Notes: a model not told the origin generated them from the sequence alone. Shown: positions 17,495-26,263, numbered from the stretch's first letter. The stretch is DNA of 64,000 nucleotides from BP-133 sp040756995 (GCA_040756995.1 JBFLYK010000006.1:132649-196648); one strand, 5' to 3'. Made by a program: numbers and translations.

Positions 17495-18297
17495 CGGGAC
17501 CGGTGCGCCAGTTCGTCGACCACCCCGGGCACCGTGGCCGCCAGGGCGTCACCCAGCGCATCGTGCAGGTCGGAGTCGATCTCGCCGGTGTGCTCGTCCA
17601 TGTAGAACTTCTTCACTTCGACGGCCAGCGCACAACCCGTGTCCGGATACCGCTCGTGGACCCACCGGGCGAGCTGCCGGCCCCGGAAGACGACGTTCTC
17701 CCCGACGTCGAGCCGGCCTTCGCCGTGGGGCACCTTGACGGAGCCGAGGTCGGCGATGAACCGGTCGACCAGCGGAGCCCACCGGGCCCGGTCCAGGGAA
17801 CCGGTGCCGACGTTGACATCGGGATGGCCGGCCGGATCGGCGGCCGGGGCCGCCGGCCCGCCGCGGCGATGGTTGTAGCTGTGCAGGTCGTAGACGACGA
17901 AGCGGCCGAACGCCTGCTCGGTCCGGTCGAGGATTCCACCGAGAATGGAATAGAAGGCGTCATAGGCGGCCCGCGACCGGGCCACCATCTCCGGGGATGG
18001 CGGTTGTCGCCAGATCTCGAGATCCCAGGCGTCCTCCGGCCGGAGGTAGACGGCCTCGTCCCGCGGCCGGTTGAGGTCGACCTCGAAGCGGGACCGGCCG
18101 GCGACCAGGTGGGTGGGAAACCGGGCCGCCCACTCCGCCGTTCCCAGGTCCTCTTCCCGCCGCCGGTCAGCGGCCGGCAGGGCGATCTGCGCCGCAATCT
18201 CCTCCCGCATGGCGTGCCCGTCATGGACGGCGACCGCCACCACAGGGCTGTCGGCCTCTTGCCCCCACCAGAGCGCGACGGGTTCCGCGACCTCCAT
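17491..18297 (-). CDS. N-formylglutamate amidohydrolase-like protein
   Basis: This 268-residue cytoplasmic enzyme matches the FGase family, which hydrolyses N-formylglutamate to formate and glutamate. It carries VDLNRPR near residue 75 and VYDLHSYNHRR, with the His and Glu/Asp residues expected to bind zinc, then GTGSLDR and VEVKKFYMDEHTGE near the end. No histidine-degradation genes are nearby, so this is not an obvious hut-pathway enzyme. It is the first gene of the operon with the QEGLA and ATP-grasp proteins, and its stop overlaps the next ATG. The substrate may be another N-acyl-glutamyl or related compound (inference). Confidence 0.85.
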   Translation of the reverse strand: MEVAEPVALWWGQEADSPVVAVAVHDGHAMREEIAAQIALPAADRRREEDLGTAEWAARFPTHLVAGRSRFEVDLNRPRDEAVYLRPEDAWDLEIWRQPPSPEMVARSRAAYDAFYSILGGILDRTEQAFGRFVVYDLHSYNHRRGGPAAPAADPAGHPDVNVGTGSLDRARWAPLVDRFIADLGSVKVPHGEGRLDVGENVVFRGRQLARWVHERYPDTGCALAVEVKKFYMDEHTGEIDSDLHDALGDALAATVPGVVDELAHRSR

Positions 18298-18372
18298 GGA
18301 CGCGTCTTTACCCGTTCGGGCCTCGCTCCAAGGCGATCGGCTCGAGCGGTCAGGCGACTAGCCTCCGGGCGC

Positions 18373-18819
18373 ATGAGCGGAGATCTGCAACTCGTCCGGC
18401 GGCTGGCCGCCGCCGACAAGGGGCTGGCGGTGGTCTCGACGACCCGGCCCGACGGGACCGTCCACTCGTCGCTGGTCAACGCCGGCGTGTTCGACCACCC
18501 GGTGACGAAGGAACCGACCGTGGCGTTGGTGGCCAGGGGATCGGCTTACAAGCTGCGGCTGTTCGCCACCGCCGGCCGGGCCAACGCCGTTTTCCGGGCC
18601 GGCTGGGAGTGGGTCTCGGTCGAGGGTCCGGTCGACATGATCGGCCCCGACCACGCCCGGCCCGACTTCCCGGCCGAGGCGCTGCCGCGACTGCTGCGTG
18701 ACGTCTTCACCGCCGCCGGCGGCAGCCACGACAACTGGGACGAGTACGACCGGGTGATGGCCGAGGAGCGGCGCACCGCCGTCTTCATCACGCCCGCCCG
18801 GATCACCACCAACGCATGA
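18373..18819 (+). CDS. PPOX-class (flavin/F420-type) oxidoreductase
   Basis: This 148-residue split-barrel protein resembles actinobacterial PPOX-class F420- or FMN-dependent enzymes: KGLAVVSTTRPDGTVHSSLVNAG at the N-terminus, VALVARGSAYKLR for phosphate binding, NAVFRAGWEWVSVEGP, and a C-terminal helix ending MAEERRTAVFI. The reaction would be a hydride transfer to an unknown substrate. TAGCCT lies eight bases before the ATG and there is no ribosome site, so it may be leaderless. The stop overlaps the esterase start as ATGA. Confidence 0.85.
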   Translation: MSGDLQLVRRLAAADKGLAVVSTTRPDGTVHSSLVNAGVFDHPVTKEPTVALVARGSAYKLRLFATAGRANAVFRAGWEWVSVEGPVDMIGPDHARPDFPAEALPRLLRDVFTAAGGSHDNWDEYDRVMAEERRTAVFITPARITTNA

Positions 18820-19766
18820 CGGCGATCGATTCCGTCCGGGAAGCGAGCATTGTCCGCCTCGAGCCGAGCGGCAAGCTCGCCCGGCTGTGCGAAGTGCTGC
18901 GGGCCAACGCCCTCCCGCCCGATGCGCCGCTGGCCGCCCAGCGGGAGCGGTTCGAAGCCGTGACGGCCAAGGCGCCGCTTCCGGCGGGCGTCACCTACTC
19001 GGCTGTCGACGCCGGCGGCGTCCGGGCGGAGTGGGTCGAACCTCCCGACGCCGGTTCCGCGGCCCCGACGTTGCTGTACTTCCACGGTGGGGGATACGGC
19101 ATGGGGTCGGTCAACACGATCCGGCCGCTGGTGTCGCAGCTGGCCGTGGCCGCGTCGGCCCGGGTGCTGAGCGTCGACTACCGGCTGGCACCGGAGCATC
19201 CGTGGCCGGCGGCGGTGGAGGACGCCGTCGCCGCTTTCCGCTGGCTGCTGGAGCAGGGCGTCGAACCCCTGACCGTCGCCTTCGGCGGCGATTCCGCCGG
19301 CGGGGGCCTTACCGTGACCTCCCTGCTGGCGGCCAAGGATCGGGGGCTGCCGATGCCGGCGGCCGGGGTCTGCATTTCGCCCTGGGCCGACCTCACGCTC
19401 TCGTCGCCGTCGCTGGAGCGCAACGCCACCACCGATCCCGAGGTGAACCGGGTCGCCCTGGCCCGCTGGGCGGAGTACTACCTGGCCGGGACCGACCCCC
19501 GGAACCCGCTGGTGTCGCCGGTCTTCGGGGATCTCAGCGGGCTTCCGCCGCTGCTCATCCAGGCCGGAACCGCAGAAGCGATCGAGGACGACGCCGTCCG
19601 CCTGGCGGTCGCCGCCCAGGAGTCCGGGGTGCCCGTCACCCTCGAGCTCTACGAGGGCATGATCCACGTCTGGCACGCCTTCGCCCCCAAACTGCCGGAG
19701 GCGACGGCGACCATCGAGCGGGTGGCCGCCTGGCTGCAGGGCCGATGGTCCGCCGCGCCCGGCTGA
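18816..19766 (+). CDS. Alpha/beta hydrolase, hormone-sensitive-lipase type esterase
   Basis: This 316-residue esterase has the HSL-family signatures: oxyanion motif HGGG at 90-93, nucleophile Ser160 in GGDSAGGG, and a C-terminal Asp and His in GTAEAIEDDA and GMIHVWHAF. HSL-type bacterial esterases cleave short- to medium-chain acyl esters. No signal peptide is visible, so it is cytoplasmic. It starts within the PPOX-class gene's stop (ATGA), so the two are co-translated. The intradiol dioxygenase gene follows by 18 bp and may be in the same transcript. Confidence 0.9.
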   Translation: MTAIDSVREASIVRLEPSGKLARLCEVLRANALPPDAPLAAQRERFEAVTAKAPLPAGVTYSAVDAGGVRAEWVEPPDAGSAAPTLLYFHGGGYGMGSVNTIRPLVSQLAVAASARVLSVDYRLAPEHPWPAAVEDAVAAFRWLLEQGVEPLTVAFGGDSAGGGLTVTSLLAAKDRGLPMPAAGVCISPWADLTLSSPSLERNATTDPEVNRVALARWAEYYLAGTDPRNPLVSPVFGDLSGLPPLLIQAGTAEAIEDDAVRLAVAAQESGVPVTLELYEGMIHVWHAFAPKLPEATATIERVAAWLQGRWSAAPG

Positions 19767-19784
19767 GTGGCAAGCTGATGGGCT

Positions 19785-20381
19785 ATGGCCGACCAACCAC
19801 TGTCTCGCCGTCATGTGCTGGCCGGCCTCGTCGGGCTGCCGGTCGGGGCGGCGTTGGCCCGGGTGGCTCCCGCCCGAGCCGAGTCCGGCCGGCCGGCACC
19901 GCTGGCCCCGACACCGGCCTGCGATGACTCGCCGACGCCGGAGCAGACGGAAGGCCCCTACTGGACGCCGAACTCACCGGAGCGCCACGACTTCACCACT
20001 GATGGAGCGCCGGGCCAGCGGATGACGTTGACGGGCACGGTGGTCGACACCGCCTGCCACCCCGTCTCCGGAACCCTGCTCGACTTCTGGCAGTGCGACG
20101 GGAACGGCGTCTACGACAACGAGGGCTTCAAGCTGCGCGGTCACCAGTACGCCGACGCCAACGGCGCTTTCCGGCTCGCCACCGTCAAGCCCGGCCTGTA
20201 TCCCGGCCGCACCCGCCATTTCCACGTCAAGGTCCGCCCGCCCGGCGGCGAGGTCCTCACGACCCAGCTCTACTTCCCGGGCGAACCCACCAACCAGGCC
20301 GACGGCATCTACCGCCCCGAGCTCGAGATGACCGTTGCCGACAACGGCGACGCCTCCTTCACGTTCGTGGTCGAGAGGTAG
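19785..20381 (+). CDS. Tat-exported intradiol ring-cleavage dioxygenase-like protein
   Basis: This 198-residue protein starts with a twin-arginine leader (SRRHVLAGLVG, hydrophobic to about 28). The rest matches the dioxygenase C fold: EQTEGPYW, VVDTACHPVSGTLLDFWQ, GLYPGRTRHFHVKV and LTTQLYFPG. The Tyr and the two His of RTRHFH fit ferric-ligand positions. Classical catechol dioxygenases are cytoplasmic, but short exported relatives exist in actinobacteria; they may act on aromatic or lignin-derived catechols outside the membrane (inference). The gene converges with the amidase. Confidence 0.85.
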   Translation: MADQPLSRRHVLAGLVGLPVGAALARVAPARAESGRPAPLAPTPACDDSPTPEQTEGPYWTPNSPERHDFTTDGAPGQRMTLTGTVVDTACHPVSGTLLDFWQCDGNGVYDNEGFKLRGHQYADANGAFRLATVKPGLYPGRTRHFHVKVRPPGGEVLTTQLYFPGEPTNQADGIYRPELEMTVADNGDASFTFVVER

Positions 20382-20388
20382 CCGCCGG

Positions 20389-21912
20389 TCAGGCGAAGCC
20401 GCCGACCTGCTCTTCGAAGGCTCCGGCCACCCGCAGCACCTGGCTGTCGGCGAAGTGCCGGCCGATGATCATCATCCCGATCGGCAGCGTGCCCTGCGGC
20501 TGGCAGGGTACGGTGATGGCGGGGTGGCCCGACGCGTCGAACGGCGCGGTGTTGGGAATCATCTCGAGGGCCCGGGCGCAGTACTCCTCGCGGCTCACGT
20601 CGGGCGGCGGGATCAGGGTCGGCCGCAGCGGGAGCGTGGGCATCACCAGCACGTCGACCTCCGCCAGGGCGTCGTCGTAGGCCTGCCGCAGCGTGTGGAC
20701 CAGGTTCTGGCCCTTGGCGTAGTGCCGGCCGCCGTAGTTCCGGTGGAGGTACTCGCCGAACAGCACGACCAGCTTCACCGTCTCGGACAGGTCGTTGGCC
20801 CGGGTCCGAAGCCCCTGGGCGTAGTTGTCGAGCAGCGACGTGGTGTAGAAGCCCTTCCAGTTCGACCCCAGGGCGTTGCCCTTCACCATCAGCTCGGTCG
20901 CGCCTTCGATGATCACGGCGTTCCAGATGTGGATTCCGTTGCGGTGCCAGGGCACCGACACGTTGCCCACCACCGCTCCCGCCTTCTCCAGCCGGTGGGC
21001 GGCCTCCCGCACGGCCTCGTCGACCTCCGGTTCCGACAGCCCTTCCCAGCCGAAGCCCTCGTCGACGATGCCCACCCGCACGCCGGCCAGGTCGCCGGTC
21101 AGGGCCTGGGAGTAACGCTCGGTGGGGACCTCGGTCGGCTGGCGGGGATCCAGCCCGTCCCGTCCGGCCAGGACCTCGAGCATCAGCGCCACATCGTGCA
21201 CGGTGCGGCCCATGGGCCCGGTGTGGTCGAGGGTCAGCTCGATGGGAAAGACGCCGCTGTAGGGAACCAGTCCGTACGTCGGCTTGTGGCCCACGATCCC
21301 CGACCAGCAGGAAGGAATCCGGATTGAACCGCCCTGGTCGCCGCCGATGGCCAGGTCGACGTCGCCGGCGCCGACCAGCGCGGCCGAGCCGCACGACGAG
21401 CCGCCCGCCTGCCGGGACGGGTCCCGGGGGTTGAGGACCGGGCCGGTGTAGGGCGTGAAGCTGCCTCCCGAGAAGCACAGGTCCTCACAGACCGCCTTGC
21501 CGAGGATCGTGCCGCCGGCGTCGAGGATCCGCGTGACGATGGTGGCGTCGACCTCGGGGACGTAGCCCTCGAGGGTCGCCGAGCCGTTCATCATCGGGAT
21601 GCCGGCCACGCAGACGTTGTCCTTGACGGCCACCGTCTTGCCCGCCAGGGGACCGTCGGCCGCGCCGCGGATCTCGCAGCGCCAGTACCAGGCGTTGAGC
21701 GGGTTCTCCTCCGGAGTGGGCCGCCAGCCACCGGAGCGGGGGTACTTCGGCGCCAGCAACGGCGGCTCGGCCAGCCGTTCCACGATCCCGTACGAATCGA
21801 GCATCGGCGCCATGAGCCCCTGGAACGACGCCAGGTCGGTGTCGGTCAGCTTCAGCCCGAAGGACCGGGCGATCTCCCGAAGCTCTTCGATGGTCGGCGG
21901 GCGAACGGGCAT
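20389..21912 (-). CDS. Amidase (amidase-signature family) of the nitrile operon
   Basis: This 507-residue amidase-signature hydrolase converts amides to acids and ammonia. The Ser-cisSer-Lys triad is placed by spacing at Lys97 (VAVKDNV), Ser172 (GGSSCGSA) and nucleophile Ser196 (GGDQGGSIRIP). The start is the ATG at 21912, which has AAGGAGGG just upstream; a longer in-frame start at 21960 lies within the activator gene. It is the last gene of the operon with nitrile hydratase, so it should complete conversion of nitrile to acid. This arrangement is known from rhodococcal and related nitrile-using bacteria. Confidence 0.92.
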   Translation of the reverse strand: MPVRPPTIEELREIARSFGLKLTDTDLASFQGLMAPMLDSYGIVERLAEPPLLAPKYPRSGGWRPTPEENPLNAWYWRCEIRGAADGPLAGKTVAVKDNVCVAGIPMMNGSATLEGYVPEVDATIVTRILDAGGTILGKAVCEDLCFSGGSFTPYTGPVLNPRDPSRQAGGSSCGSAALVGAGDVDLAIGGDQGGSIRIPSCWSGIVGHKPTYGLVPYSGVFPIELTLDHTGPMGRTVHDVALMLEVLAGRDGLDPRQPTEVPTERYSQALTGDLAGVRVGIVDEGFGWEGLSEPEVDEAVREAAHRLEKAGAVVGNVSVPWHRNGIHIWNAVIIEGATELMVKGNALGSNWKGFYTTSLLDNYAQGLRTRANDLSETVKLVVLFGEYLHRNYGGRHYAKGQNLVHTLRQAYDDALAEVDVLVMPTLPLRPTLIPPPDVSREEYCARALEMIPNTAPFDASGHPAITVPCQPQGTLPIGMMIIGRHFADSQVLRVAGAFEEQVGGFA

Positions 21913-21937
21913 CGGTCCCTCCTTCGTTCCGGACGGG

Positions 21938-22390
21938 TCAGTGGTCGGCTCGATCGACACTCAACAGGCCGCCCCCGTGCGAGTGGGCACGCCGGTGCTC
22001 GCCCGCCTTCACGCATTCGACGGTCTTGCGTTCGATCTCTCCGGCGTCGGCCAGGGCCTGGTCGATGATCAGCTCCTCGAGCGCCCGGACCCAGTGGCGG
22101 TAGTACTCCCACTCGTCCCGCTCCTCGGCGGGAGTCTGCTCCCAGTCGGAGATGGCGGCGATCAGGCGCTGCTGGAACTCGATCCAGGGAAAGCGCCCCT
22201 GGTCGTGGGCGGCCACCGCCAGCGCCAGGGCCCGGATCTGCCACGGCGCTTCGAAGGCGAGGTCGCCCTCCTTGCGGGGGATGGCGCCGGCCCCGGGCAG
22301 CTCCGCCACGAGACGCTCGATGGCCCGCCGCTCGGCGAGATTCGGGGGCCGGTCGGGCGATCGCCGTGGCTGCGCCGGCCCCTGGCTCAA
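21938..22390 (-). CDS. Nitrile hydratase accessory/activator protein
   Basis: This 150-residue protein matches the small beta-subunit-like activators needed to load cobalt into nitrile hydratase. The core is LPGAGAIPRKEGDLAFEAPW, then ALALAVAAHDQGRFPW and W-x-Y-Y-x-HW-x-RALEE, as in the beta subunit N-terminus. I place the start at TTG 22390, which overlaps the alpha-subunit stop as TTGA. No ATG occurs in frame before the conserved core. The C-terminal tail is His-rich (AHSHGGG), possibly metal-binding. Without this protein, relatives give apo-enzyme. Confidence 0.85.
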   Translation of the reverse strand: MSQGPAQPRRSPDRPPNLAERRAIERLVAELPGAGAIPRKEGDLAFEAPWQIRALALAVAAHDQGRFPWIEFQQRLIAAISDWEQTPAEERDEWEYYRHWVRALEELIIDQALADAGEIERKTVECVKAGEHRRAHSHGGGLLSVDRADH

Positions 22391-23034
22391 CTCGCCTGAC
22401 CCGGTTGCTTGGGCAGGCCCACCCCGATCATCGAGTCGCGGGTCACCAGCGCCGCCAGCTCGTCGGGGGACATGTTCTCCGTCCCCGCCGGCCGCTCGGG
22501 CAGGACCCAGTAGCGCAGCTCGGCGCTGGTGTCCCACACCCGGACTTCGGTGGATTCCGGCAGGTTGAGGTCGAACTCCTCCCGGAGGACGGCCCGGGGT
22601 TCCTTCACCATCCGGGACCGGTAGGCGGGGTACTTGTACCAGTTGGGCGGCAGCCCGAGGGTCGGCCAGGGGTAGCAGGAGCAGAGCGTGCAGACGATGA
22701 CGTTGTGGACGCCCTCGGTGTTCTCGACGACCACCATGTCCTCGCCCTGCACGCCGCCGATGCCCATCTCCTTGCAGGCCTCGGAGGCGTCTTCGAGGAG
22801 CCGTTGCTTGAAGTCGGGATCGGTCCAGGCCCGGGCCACCACCTTGGCGCCGAGGTGCGGACCGACCTCCTTCTCGTACATCTCGGCGATCTTGTCGATC
22901 GCCTCCTCGGTCACGAGCCCCTTCTCGATGAAGATCGCCTCGAGAGCCTTCACCCGGGCGGCGATCTCCTCGGGCGGAGCGGGAAGGGTGCCGGTGACGG
23001 GAGGCGGTGAGCCTCCGGGCGAGGTCGTCGTCAT
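22387..23034 (-). CDS. nthA: Nitrile hydratase alpha subunit, cobalt type
   Basis: This 215-residue catalytic subunit hydrates nitriles to amides. The metal motif is C-T-L-C-S-C at 115-120, with Cys115, Cys118 and Cys120 as ligands. The Thr after the first Cys marks the cobalt type (iron enzymes usually have Ser). YPWP and the RSRMV-x-EPR region are also conserved. The start at 23034 is set by AGAGGAGGA upstream; an in-frame start at 23085 would overlap the beta gene. In relatives, the cysteines are oxidised to sulfenic and sulfinic acids in the mature cytoplasmic enzyme. Confidence 0.95.
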   Translation of the reverse strand: MTTTSPGGSPPPVTGTLPAPPEEIAARVKALEAIFIEKGLVTEEAIDKIAEMYEKEVGPHLGAKVVARAWTDPDFKQRLLEDASEACKEMGIGGVQGEDMVVVENTEGVHNVIVCTLCSCYPWPTLGLPPNWYKYPAYRSRMVKEPRAVLREEFDLNLPESTEVRVWDTSAELRYWVLPERPAGTENMSPDELAALVTRDSMIGVGLPKQPGQAS

Positions 23035-23081
23035 GTGCGTCCTCCTCTGCGCAGCGACGGGTTGGCTGTCGCGACGGTGGG

Positions 23082-23765
23082 TCACGTGCCCTCGAGGTAC
23101 GGCTCCCAGAAGTCGAAGTAGATCGATTCCCGGGGCTCGGAAGTCTCCGGGCCCCAGACTTCCTCGGCCTCGAAGCGCACGCTGTAGACGTACTGCGGGT
23201 GTTCGCCCTCCCGCTTGGAGTTGGTGTCGGGAAACACGAACGAGTCGTAGACGCGGTCGACGACGCCTTGCTTGCCCCGCAGGTACCGGGCCAGGCGGGT
23301 GTGGCCGCTCGGGTGGTGGTTCTTGACCCGCACGGTCTGGCCCGGCTTGAAACGGGGCTCGGCGTCGGTCGGCATCCTCGTCGATGCACCCGCCCGCAGG
23401 ACGTCGAGCAACAGGTTCGTCTGGGCGGCGTCCTGCCGGTTGGGGAGCGGTGCGTCGGGATTGTTGCGGTAGAAGCGCGCCTTCTCCTCGAGCTCCTTGG
23501 CGTCGATCACGCCCTTGTCGATCAAGTTCCTCTCGATGGTGTGCAACCAGTGCTCGTAGTACCGCGACGAGAGGTACTCGGCCGGGTGCATCTTCTCGAT
23601 CCCGTGGCGGAACTCGTCGAGGTTGATGCCGGCCAGCAGCGACGGGACCAGCATGGCGAACACCGTGCGCTCCCAGTCCGCATGGAAGACGGGCTCTTCG
23701 CCTTCCCGCGTCGGTGCGACGGGACCGAGCCCTTCGGTTCCTCCGAGATCATGGACGCCGTTCAT
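23082..23765 (-). CDS. nthB: Nitrile hydratase beta subunit
   Basis: This 227-residue protein starts with MNGVHDLGG-x-EG-x-GPV, the invariant beta-subunit beginning. It then has W-E-RTVFA, RYYEHWL and a C-terminal SH3-like domain (F-x2-GQTVRVKN, H-x-R-x-ARY-x-RGKQG, V-Y-SVRFEAEE-W). It pairs with the alpha subunit to form the active site cavity. A strong AAGGGGGG site precedes the ATG. It is the first gene of the beta-alpha-activator-amidase operon, the order typical of cobalt-type operons. The promoter must lie in the 119 bp before the divergent peptidase gene. Confidence 0.95.
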   Translation of the reverse strand: MNGVHDLGGTEGLGPVAPTREGEEPVFHADWERTVFAMLVPSLLAGINLDEFRHGIEKMHPAEYLSSRYYEHWLHTIERNLIDKGVIDAKELEEKARFYRNNPDAPLPNRQDAAQTNLLLDVLRAGASTRMPTDAEPRFKPGQTVRVKNHHPSGHTRLARYLRGKQGVVDRVYDSFVFPDTNSKREGEHPQYVYSVRFEAEEVWGPETSEPRESIYFDFWEPYLEGT

Positions 23766-23884
23766 GGTCCCCCCTTCTCATGCGGAACACCGCGCACGAT
23801 ATATCCGGGCCGATTGCCCCGCCAGACTGCCGACGGCCGGTCGCTCAGCGCGTTTGGTCGCCCCGCTCGGTGGGCATCACCGGC

Positions 23885-24859
23885 GTGGAACGCAATCGTC
23901 GAGCCGTCCGGGTGCTAGTACTGCTGGCCTGCACCGCCTGGACGCCAAACCGGGTCGAGCGAGGTCCTGAGATCGGGAGGAAATGGGTCGCCGTCGTAGC
24001 GCCGGTCGTCACCGTGGTTGCGGTCGGCGCCGTGGCCATCGCATCCCAGCTCGGTTCGTCGCACGACGAGCCATCCCGCCCGCGGCCGCCCTTGAAGGCT
24101 GAGGGCGCGGAGTCGGGCCTGCCGGTCGGGCCACCGCCGGAGTCAACGTCGACCACCGTCCCACCGATGCCGGCGCCGACCACCAGCGCCACCACGTCGC
24201 CGGGGTCGCCGGCGACCACGGTCGGCCCGACGCGGGCGCAGGTGGTACCGACGACCGGGTCGGCGTCGACCCCAGGGCCGCTCCCGCCGGGGTTCGAGAG
24301 TTCGGTCAAGGAGATCGACGCCGCCACGGCGGCGCGCCTGACCGCCTCCTGGCGGCCCGGGTGCCCGGTGCCGCTGCGCGATCTCCGGCTGGTGACGATC
24401 ACGCATTGGGGCTTCGACGGGCAGCCCCGACCGGGCGAGCTCGTCGTCCACGCCGCGCACGCCGAGGGCATCCAGCGGGTCTTCGGCGAACTGTTCGCCG
24501 CCGCCTTCCCCATCGACCAGGTCCGCCTGGTGGACGAGTTCGGCGGCGACGACGACCGCTCCATGGCGGCCAACAACACTTCGGCGTTCAACTGCCGGCG
24601 GGTCCGGGGCTCGACCCGCTGGTCGCAACACGCCTACGGGCGCGCCCTCGACATCAACCCGGTCCAGAACCCGTACGTCACCCCGGACGGGGCTGTCCTT
24701 CCGCCCGCCGGACGTGAGTTCCTCCGCCGCGACGCCAGCCGCCAGGGACTGGTCGTCGCCCGAGGCCCGGTGGTGGCCGCCTTCGGCCGCATCGGCTGGC
24801 GCTGGGGAGGCGCCTGGTCGAACCCGGATTACCAGCATTTCTCAGCCAACGGCCGCTGA
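23885..24859 (+). CDS. M15-family (VanY-like) D-alanyl-D-alanine carboxypeptidase, exported
   Basis: The C-terminal domain (about 190-324) is an M15 peptidase: STRWSQHAYGRALDINP supplies the His and Asp zinc ligands and NPDYQHF the last His, with a catalytic Glu/Asp region between. An N-terminal membrane segment (about 35-55) and a long Thr/Pro/Ser-rich linker (about 60-130) indicate an anchored, exported protein acting on peptidoglycan stems. The start is uncertain. I use GTG 23885; an open frame continues to 23714 but would overlap the divergent nitrile hydratase gene. Fold call is strong, start call is weak. Confidence 0.8.
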   Translation: MERNRRAVRVLVLLACTAWTPNRVERGPEIGRKWVAVVAPVVTVVAVGAVAIASQLGSSHDEPSRPRPPLKAEGAESGLPVGPPPESTSTTVPPMPAPTTSATTSPGSPATTVGPTRAQVVPTTGSASTPGPLPPGFESSVKEIDAATAARLTASWRPGCPVPLRDLRLVTITHWGFDGQPRPGELVVHAAHAEGIQRVFGELFAAAFPIDQVRLVDEFGGDDDRSMAANNTSAFNCRRVRGSTRWSQHAYGRALDINPVQNPYVTPDGAVLPPAGREFLRRDASRQGLVVARGPVVAAFGRIGWRWGGAWSNPDYQHFSANGR

Positions 24860-24959
24860 AAAACGCGGGCCAAGCGGCCCGGCCGAGCACGACCGAGCGG
24901 TGGGTTGACTTCCTCTCCGCCATGGATGATCGTTCGACCGAGCGAGAGAGGGAGTCGAG

Positions 24960-25337
24960 ATGTCCGCAGGCCGAGCGACGGCTTTTGCCGTCGCGTCTTC
25001 ATTGCTCGTCGTGGCGGTGGGCCCAACCGCCGCTGCGGCGTCGACGGTCGACCAACCTTCGTCCGGGATGTCCGTGGCGGCGCCCGGCAACGGGGAGAGC
25101 TATCTCCACAAGCGGGGCCACGAACAGGTCGGCCGCCGGTGCACGCCCCGGGACGCCGAGGTGGCAGGGGGCACGATCGTCGGCGCCGGCGGACAGGTCG
25201 TCGCCGGCGGGGGAGGGACCGGCGTCGGCTGCGAAACCTTCTACGCCTACGAGGTCCGCACCGGGGAACCGCAAACCGCCGTCCCCTGGGCGGAGCCCTC
25301 CATCTACCTCAGGCCGGGCGGCAGCATCTCCCGCTGA
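24960..25337 (+). CDS. Small secreted hypothetical protein
   Basis: This 125-residue protein has a Sec-type signal peptide (about 1-27, AFAVASSLLVVAVG then AAAAS) and a Gly-rich mature part with two Cys (CTPRD and GCETF) that could form one disulfide. A purine-rich site, GAGAGAGGGAG, lies at normal distance from the ATG. I recognise no family. The gene lies between the M15 peptidase and a methyltransferase, each with its own gap. Confidence 0.6.
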   Translation: MSAGRATAFAVASSLLVVAVGPTAAAASTVDQPSSGMSVAAPGNGESYLHKRGHEQVGRRCTPRDAEVAGGTIVGAGGQVVAGGGGTGVGCETFYAYEVRTGEPQTAVPWAEPSIYLRPGGSISR

Positions 25338-25379
25338 CGCTGCCAGTCCGGCGGTGAACCACCAGTACGATCCCGCCGC

Positions 25380-26249
25380 ATGAACCGGGATCGACTTTCA
25401 ACGGGGATGACCACGGCCGACTGGGCCGGCGAGCGGGCGCAGGCCTGGGCATCGGTGGCCGACCGCCTCGAGGCCCAGATCGAACCGGTGAGCGACCTGT
25501 TGTTCGCCGCCGCCCAGCCGGCGCCCGGGGAGCGTGTGCTCGACGTGGGCTGCGGCCGAGGCTCCACCACCCGCCGGGCCTCCGAAGTTGTCGGGCCGAC
25601 CGGAGAAGTCGTCGGACTCGACGTGGCCGCCAACCTCATCGAGGAAGCCCGTCAGTTTCCTCACGACGGCTCCGCCATCCGGTGGATGGTGGCCGACGCC
25701 CAGCGGGCCGAGCTGCCGCCGGCGCACTTCGACCTGATCCTGTCACGCTTCGGGGTGATGTTCTTCGACGATCCGATAACGGCTTTCGGCAACCTTGCCC
25801 GGGCCACGGCCCCCGGCGGCCGGCTGTGCGTGGCCGTGTGGCAGATCCGGGACCGGTCGGAGATCATGCAGCGCCCGCTCGACGTGGCCGCCGAGGTCGC
25901 CGCCCGCCAGGGCTTTCCGCTCGAGCTTCTCCCCCCGGATGCCGGGCCCTGCGCTTACGGTGATGCGGCGGTCATGGAGGAGATCCTGGTCGAGTCGGGC
26001 TGGTCCGACGCCCGCTTCACCCCGCACCAACTCGACATGTATGCCGGCGGCCCCGGGCCCGTGTCCGGAGCGGTGGAGGTCGCCCTCACCCTCGGCCCGC
26101 TTCAGTTGGCCCTGGCCGAAGCACCGCCAGGATTGATCGACGCCATTCGCGATGCGCTCACCACCGATCTCGCCACCGCCCACGACGGTGTCGGCGTCAA
26201 GTTGGGGGCGAGCGTGGCGATCGTCACAGCCAACCGAAACGGCGCCTGA
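25380..26249 (+). CDS. Class I SAM-dependent methyltransferase
   Basis: This 289-residue protein has a Rossmann methyltransferase core: motif I VLDVGCGRGSTT at about 55-66, motif II VVGLDVA, motif III VADAQ and LILSRFGVMFFDDP. It resembles UbiE-like enzymes that methylate small molecules; the acceptor is unknown. TACGAT eight bases before the ATG at 25380 with no ribosome site suggests a leaderless mRNA. It precedes the aldo/keto reductase by 14 bp on the same strand, so the two are probably cotranscribed. Confidence 0.88.
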   Translation: MNRDRLSTGMTTADWAGERAQAWASVADRLEAQIEPVSDLLFAAAQPAPGERVLDVGCGRGSTTRRASEVVGPTGEVVGLDVAANLIEEARQFPHDGSAIRWMVADAQRAELPPAHFDLILSRFGVMFFDDPITAFGNLARATAPGGRLCVAVWQIRDRSEIMQRPLDVAAEVAARQGFPLELLPPDAGPCAYGDAAVMEEILVESGWSDARFTPHQLDMYAGGPGPVSGAVEVALTLGPLQLALAEAPPGLIDAIRDALTTDLATAHDGVGVKLGASVAIVTANRNGA

Positions 26250-26263
26250 CCCCGATCAGCGCC

